Source: Klebsiella michiganensis (lineage in GTDB: Bacteria; Pseudomonadota; Gammaproteobacteria; Enterobacterales; Enterobacteriaceae). From it: a stretch of DNA of 64,000 bases. Of this stretch, positions 59,903 to 64,000 are shown in pieces. Made by a program: the position numbers and the translations under genes. The stretch is taken from assembly GCA_000963575.1 (NCBI GenBank), contig CP011077.1, positions 3,534,001 to 3,598,000 on the forward strand, given 5' to 3'. The stretch's first letter is position 1, and the number at the start of each line of letters is the position of its first letter. The notes beneath the pieces are model-generated. The model did no database searches and was not told where the DNA came from. It saw nothing but the letters and a program-made list of their open reading frames with translations.

Positions 59903-60739
59903 TTACTTTTTATCGGCGGCAACCATCCAGTCAGGTTTCTGGAAGGCGTTGAAAATATTCTGCGGATCGTCGATCGCTTTTTCGTAGGCCGGGGACTGCA
60001 CGGTTTCCACGATATCTTTGGCGAACGGTTTATCCGCATCTTCGGCACGCACCGCGATGATGTTTTTGAGGTTCTCGTCCAGGTGTTCCTGTTTGAGCGC
60101 AGAGGAGAGTTTTAGCCCGGCCGCAATGGCAAAGTTACCGTTGACCAGCGCGGCGCTGGCGCTGTCCAGCGTGCGCGGCAGCTGTGCGGCTTCCAGCGAT
60201 TTAAATACCAGGCCTTTCGGGTTGGTGGCGATGTCGCGCTCGGAGGCTTTGGTCGGGTCAATGTTCTCTTTGATGGTGATTAGCTCCATCGACTGCAGGA
60301 AGCGCAGGCCACGGGCGAGGTTGGTCGGGTCGTTAGACAGGGTGACAATGTCGCCCTGCTTCAGCTCGGCCAGGCTTTTGACCTTATGGGAATAAATGCC
60401 CATCCCGGCGGTTGGCACGGTAATCAGCTTCGCCAGCTTGAGGTTTTTGTCGGCGGTGAATTTGTCGAAGTACAGCGAGTGCTGGAACAGGTTGGCGTCG
60501 ATGCTGCCGTTGGCCAGCGCCATGTTGGGCTGCACGTAGTCGCTGAACTCACGCACCACGACTTTATAGCCTTTCTCTTTTAGCGACGGGGCGATGGCCT
60601 GTTTGACCATGTCGCCGTAAGGCCCCGGCGCCACGCCGAAGACGATGGTATGCGGGTCGCTGTTGGCCTGAGCAAACTGCAGGCCGCTGGCCAGAAGTAA
60701 AGCGCCGGTCGCCACGCGCCAGCCGAAACGATTTCCCAT
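59903..60739 (-). CDS. MetQ/NlpA-family substrate-binding protein, non-lipidated
   Basis: This 278-residue periplasmic binding protein belongs to the NlpA/MetQ family (segments TIVFGVAPGPYGDMV, DANLFQHSLYFD and SNDPTNLARGLRFLQ). Its signal peptide ends near FAQA-NS. There is no lipobox Cys, whereas E. coli MetQ and NlpA are lipoproteins. It is the first gene of the importer operon. The ligand may be methionine or a related compound; family members also bind other amino acids, so I do not assign one. Confidence 0.85.
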   Translation of the reverse strand: MGNRFGWRVATGALLLASGLQFAQANSDPHTIVFGVAPGPYGDMVKQAIAPSLKEKGYKVVVREFSDYVQPNMALANGSIDANLFQHSLYFDKFTADKNLKLAKLITVPTAGMGIYSHKVKSLAELKQGDIVTLSNDPTNLARGLRFLQSMELITIKENIDPTKASERDIATNPKGLVFKSLEAAQLPRTLDSASAALVNGNFAIAAGLKLSSALKQEHLDENLKNIIAVRAEDADKPFAKDIVETVQSPAYEKAIDDPQNIFNAFQKPDWMVAADKK

Positions 60740-60929
60740 GGGTATTCTCCCTTACAGAATGATGTGTGGTGTCCTGAGGCGAGCCTCTTTCACGGGCCGC
60801 TTACTAAGTCGTTGATCCAACTGGACAGAATAAGATGGCACATTCCGCCAGCAGGGGTAATTGAAAATATTTCATCTTGCCCACGGGAGAAGGCGCGGCG
60901 GGCATGGGCTGAGCTTTTGCGAATCACGA

Positions 60930-60960
60930 CAAAGCAAAGCGGAAAACCCGCTTTGCTTTG
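60930..60960 (-). terminator. Hairpin after the MFS exporter gene
   Basis: Perfect 13-bp arms CAAAGCAAAGCGG/CCGCTTTGCTTTG with a 5-base loop lie 8 bases past the stop on the minus strand. No T run follows, so termination may be Rho-assisted. Confidence 0.55.
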
Positions 60961-60968
60961 GGATGGGC

Positions 60969-62447
60969 TTACTCAGGGCAGGATGCCGCCCGTTTGCGCT
61001 TCACGTTTGTTTTGACGTTGAACAGCAAATAACTTGCCAGAGACAAACAGCCCACGCCCACGGCGCCGTAGGCCAGCACGCCAGAAAAACCGTCATTCAG
61101 CGCCTGAATAATAAGCTCGCTGTCGAGCGTGGCTCTGGTGCCGCCGGCGATTTGCTCTGCCAGGGCATACCTTTCGCTCACGCTGTCGATCTGGCTCTGC
61201 AAACTTTCGGCTATCCCCGCCACCAGCAGGCTCCCCATTAGCGCAATATTGATGGCGAGGGTAATTAAGCGCGAACTGATATCAATCCCGGAAGCCATGC
61301 CCACGCGGTTAGCGGCCACGGAACTCGTGGTGGTGTTGGTGACCGGGGTATTGATTAACCCCAGCGCCATGCCCGAAAGTATTGCGCCGGGGAGCAAACT
61401 GACGTGATAGATGACGGCCAGTCTCATCAGCACAAATCCCAGGCCGATGGAAGCCAGTCCCAGCGGGATGAGGCGTGCGGCGCCAAAGCGCAGTACCAGC
61501 CTCTCACCGACGGGCGGCATTAACAATGTGGGCAGGGTGTAGGCCAGCAGCGCCATACCGGTCTCCATAATGCTGTAGCCTTTCCCAATCTGATAATAAA
61601 CCGGCAGATAAATCATCAGCGGCCAGAAACTGAAATTCATCCCCACAGACCCCATCAGCGCGCCGGAAAAAGGTCTGATCCGAAAGACGGAGAAATCAAA
61701 CATAGGATGCGGGTGGCGAAGCTCAATGATGACGAACAGCCCCAGGCTGATAAAAGTGCCCAGCATGGTTAACTGGGCTTCACGGCTGGTCCACCCGATA
61801 TTCCCGCCCTGGGTGATGAGCCATGTCGCCCCCACCACTCCTATGCTCAACGTCATCAGGCCAGCGACATCCAGCGGTTTCGTGGTGTTTTCCCGCGACT
61901 CGATAACATTTTTCAGGGTCAGAGCCAGGGTGAGCAGCGCGATAACGCCGTGGATCAGAAATACCCATTGCCAGCTAAACCACGCCTCCAGCACGCCGCC
62001 GATGACGGGGCCAAAGCCCAGGCCAAAACCAAATGTGATCCCCCAGGCGGAAAACGCCCGGCTGCGCGCTTTTCCCGCCGGAAACTGAACCGACAGGATG
62101 GCAATCAGGCTGGTTAACATCGCCCCGCCGCTCAGTCCCTGCAAAAAGCGCCCCACAATAAGCCATTCCGGCGTCCGGGCCAGGCCACAGAGAACCGACG
62201 TCAGGCCAAACCCAATAATGCTGATAATAAAAATACGCTTGCGGCCATATTTATCCGCCAATGTTCCCGTGGCCATTAATACCGCCGTACAGGAGAGGGT
62301 ATAAGCGTTCATAATCCACTGCAGTTCGCGAAAATTGGCCTGCATCTGCTTTTCCAGCACCGGCAAGATAACCGGGACGCTGGATATCTCCAGGCCCGAC
62401 ATCAACGCGGCCAAACAGACCGCCATCAGCGCTAAACTATTTTTCAT
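60969..62447 (-). CDS. MFS exporter of the DHA2 (14-segment) family
   Basis: This 492-residue transporter has about 14 membrane segments. Motif A-like GTLADKYGRKRIFI follows segment 2, and motif C-like GPVIGGVLEAWFSWQWVFLI lies in segment 5, both typical of EmrB/QacA drug exporters. I chose ATG at 62447, with AGGAAAT upstream; the open frame runs 47 codons further without similarity. It is divergent from a GlxA-family regulator, which is its likely controller. The substrate is unknown. Confidence 0.85.
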   Translation of the reverse strand: MKNSLALMAVCLAALMSGLEISSVPVILPVLEKQMQANFRELQWIMNAYTLSCTAVLMATGTLADKYGRKRIFIISIIGFGLTSVLCGLARTPEWLIVGRFLQGLSGGAMLTSLIAILSVQFPAGKARSRAFSAWGITFGFGLGFGPVIGGVLEAWFSWQWVFLIHGVIALLTLALTLKNVIESRENTTKPLDVAGLMTLSIGVVGATWLITQGGNIGWTSREAQLTMLGTFISLGLFVIIELRHPHPMFDFSVFRIRPFSGALMGSVGMNFSFWPLMIYLPVYYQIGKGYSIMETGMALLAYTLPTLLMPPVGERLVLRFGAARLIPLGLASIGLGFVLMRLAVIYHVSLLPGAILSGMALGLINTPVTNTTTSSVAANRVGMASGIDISSRLITLAINIALMGSLLVAGIAESLQSQIDSVSERYALAEQIAGGTRATLDSELIIQALNDGFSGVLAYGAVGVGCLSLASYLLFNVKTNVKRKRAASCPE

Positions 62448-62564
62448 ACTGATTTCCTGCAAAACGTTAAGAAGATGCCAGCATGAAAGATTCAGGGGGG
62501 AGTAGAAATCGACGCCCAGGTCAGTTATCGTCAAGATCGTGCCATTTTCAGCGACAGGACAGCC

Positions 62565-63578
62565 ATGCCAATCCTCTCTCAGGTTCACTCCCCCGCTTTT
62601 ACACCGAAAAATAGACGGCTGGTTGTGCTGGCCTATCAGTGTCTCTGCACCTTTGAGTTCGGGATTGCCGTCGAAGCTTTTGGCCGCGTGGATGAAGAGC
62701 TCGGCCAGCCTCTCTATGATTTGCGCGTCGCGTCGTTAGAAAATGGCGTCTTTGACGCCCAGGGCGGGGTGCGTTTAGTGGTGGATGGCGGACTGGAGCT
62801 GCTGGCCGATGCCGGGACGATTGTCATTCCCGGCTGGCGAAATGTTTTTGAACCGGCCCCGGAGCCGCTGATTGCCGCCTTGCAAAGTGCCCACCAAAAC
62901 GGGGCCCGGATAGTGTCGATTTGCGCCGGCAGTTTTATTCTCTGCGAAACAGGATTACTGAACGGCAAGCGAGCCACCGCCCACTGGAACAGCACCGAGA
63001 TCCTCGCGGACAGGTTCCCTGCGGTGCAGGTGGAACACAGCATGATCTATGTCGATGAGGGCAGTCTGATCACCTCCGCGGGCGGCGCCGCCGGGGTTGA
63101 CCTGTGTCTGCATCTTATTCGTCGTGATTACGGGATTGAAATCGCCAACCGGACTGCACGCCGCATGATTACGCCCCCGCTACGGGAAGGCAGCCAGGCA
63201 CAGTGGGTTCAGCAGCCCGTCCCTAAACGCCGCACCAACAGCCTGGCGCCCTTGCTGGACGACTTGCGCCACCATCTCAATGCGCCCATGGTGATCGAGC
63301 AGCTGGCCAGGCAAGCGGGCATGAGCCGCCGGACCTTTATCCGCCGGTTCAAAGATACCACCGGCACCACGCCGGGCGAGTGGATGCTCAGCCTCCGGCT
63401 GGAAAAAGCTTGTGCGCTGCTGGAAAGCGAGAAACTCAGCATTGATCAGGTTGCAGAACAGTCTGGATTTGGCTCAGCGGAAACGCTCCGGCATCACTTC
63501 CGGCTGCGCTTTAAAACCACGCCCACACAGTGGCGCAAGACCTTCAAGGCCCGAACATGCATACCCGTTTCTGAATAG
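62565..63578 (+). CDS. GlxA-family (DJ-1/PfpI plus AraC-type) transcriptional regulator
   Basis: This 337-residue regulator has an N-terminal DJ-1/PfpI-like domain (about 18-195), including the nucleophile-elbow region SICAGSFILCETGLL, and a C-terminal AraC helix-turn-helix domain (about 228-325; GMSRRTFIRRFK and QSGFGSAETLRHHF). FtrA and GlxA regulators share this build. It is divergent from the DHA2 exporter across 117 bases, so control of that gene is likely. The ligand is unknown. Confidence 0.88.
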   Translation: MPILSQVHSPAFTPKNRRLVVLAYQCLCTFEFGIAVEAFGRVDEELGQPLYDLRVASLENGVFDAQGGVRLVVDGGLELLADAGTIVIPGWRNVFEPAPEPLIAALQSAHQNGARIVSICAGSFILCETGLLNGKRATAHWNSTEILADRFPAVQVEHSMIYVDEGSLITSAGGAAGVDLCLHLIRRDYGIEIANRTARRMITPPLREGSQAQWVQQPVPKRRTNSLAPLLDDLRHHLNAPMVIEQLARQAGMSRRTFIRRFKDTTGTTPGEWMLSLRLEKACALLESEKLSIDQVAEQSGFGSAETLRHHFRLRFKTTPTQWRKTFKARTCIPVSE

Positions 63579-63644
63579 GTAAAAAATAAGGCAGGAAACG
63601 CTGAATGAGGCGGGCAGCAGCGCTGCCACCCGCCAGAGGCACGA

Positions 63645-64000
63645 TTAGAAATCGTAGCGCAGACGCACCAGGTTCATGTCGCCCAGGTTGTCGGTGCTGG
63701 AGGTGAAGACGTGCTCGTAGTCCACCTGGAAGCCGTAATCCAGCTTGAAGCTCACGCCCACACCGTTGTCGATGCGCTGGTAGCTGCGGCCGGTGACGTA
63801 CTGCAGACGGTCACCCATGAAGTATGGCTGCACGGATTTAACCGCGTACTGGCCAACCGGGATGGTGTAACCCGCAAAGTACTCGATGCCCCACGCGTCG
63901 CCGGAGAAGTAGTTGTTGACGTCTTTCAGCTTGGTGGTCAGGAAGTTCTGATACCAGCCGCCGCCGAAGCTAAACGTCCAGTTGTCCGGTTTCCAGCTCA
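63645..64000 (-). CDS. Outer-membrane beta-barrel protein, C-terminal part
   Basis: Only the last 118 codons are in the window; the 5' part lies beyond the right edge. The translation alternates hydrophobic and polar residues in strands typical of a beta-barrel (for example WTFSFGGGWYQNF, IEYFAGYTIPVGQY, VGVSFKLDYGF), and ends LVRLRYDF with the terminal Phe recognised by the BAM machine. A porin of the OmpG or KdgM kind is possible, but I cannot name it. Confidence 0.7.
   Translation of the reverse strand, partial: SWKPDNWTFSFGGGWYQNFLTTKLKDVNNYFSGDAWGIEYFAGYTIPVGQYAVKSVQPYFMGDRLQYVTGRSYQRIDNGVGVSFKLDYGFQVDYEHVFTSSTDNLGDMNLVRLRYDF

Overview
The window is chromosomal DNA from a member of the Enterobacteriaceae. 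Most proteins match Escherichia coli K-12 counterparts recalled from memory in length and motifs, and long stretches keep E. coli gene order. ERIC repeats and other enterobacterial intergenic repeats support this. The genus cannot be fixed from the sequence; an Enterobacter, Cedecea or Buttiauxella-like organism is possible.

Layout: (1) 1-3.2 kb holds the end of the sulfate/thiosulfate importer (cysW partial, cysU, cysP) and yfeX. (2) 3.4-14.3 kb follows E. coli order: yfeY, yfeZ, ypeA, amiA, hemF, maeB, talA, tktB, ypfG, nudK. (3) 14.7-23.2 kb holds the periplasmic nitrate reductase operon napFDAGHBC, divergent from narQ-narP, so enzyme and nitrate sensor pair sit together. In E. coli aegA lies between nudK and narQ, and nap and narP are elsewhere. 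(4) 23.4-39.7 kb returns to E. coli order: acrD, ypfM, yffB, dapE, ypfN, ypfH, tmcA, ypfJ, purC, bamC, dapA, gcvR, bcp, perM, bepA, yfgD. (5) At about 39.75 kb synteny with E. coli breaks, and opgB, ahpC, ahpF, cysS, ppiB, lpxH, purE, purK, selU and an MFS gene follow. (6) 52.2-57.3 kb is a visibly AT-richer island with three plus-strand genes: a DUF4297/Cap4-like putative nuclease, a HerA-type hexameric ATPase overlapping it, and a protein with a PD-(D/E)XK-like nuclease motif set plus a C-terminal vWA-like MIDAS motif. It looks like a defence module. (7) 57.3-64 kb holds an unknown small gene with a structured leader, a MetNIQ-family importer (perhaps SfbABC), an MFS drug-type exporter divergent from a GlxA-family regulator, and the end of an outer-membrane beta-barrel gene.

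How the parts work together: NarQ and NarP would sense nitrate and drive nap through a NarP-like 7-2-7 palindrome in front of napF. PurR-type control is visible in front of purEK. Sigma-E-like promoters are visible in front of yfeY and bepA, fitting their envelope roles. In the island, HerA would form a ring that works with the Cap4-like nuclease, as in known HerA-nuclease anti-phage systems. The third gene is the part I cannot match to a described system. Two sequence-diverged but structure-preserving copies of a two-hairpin element flank ahpF and are the most striking non-coding signal. No tRNA, rRNA, CRISPR array, transposase gene or prophage was seen.
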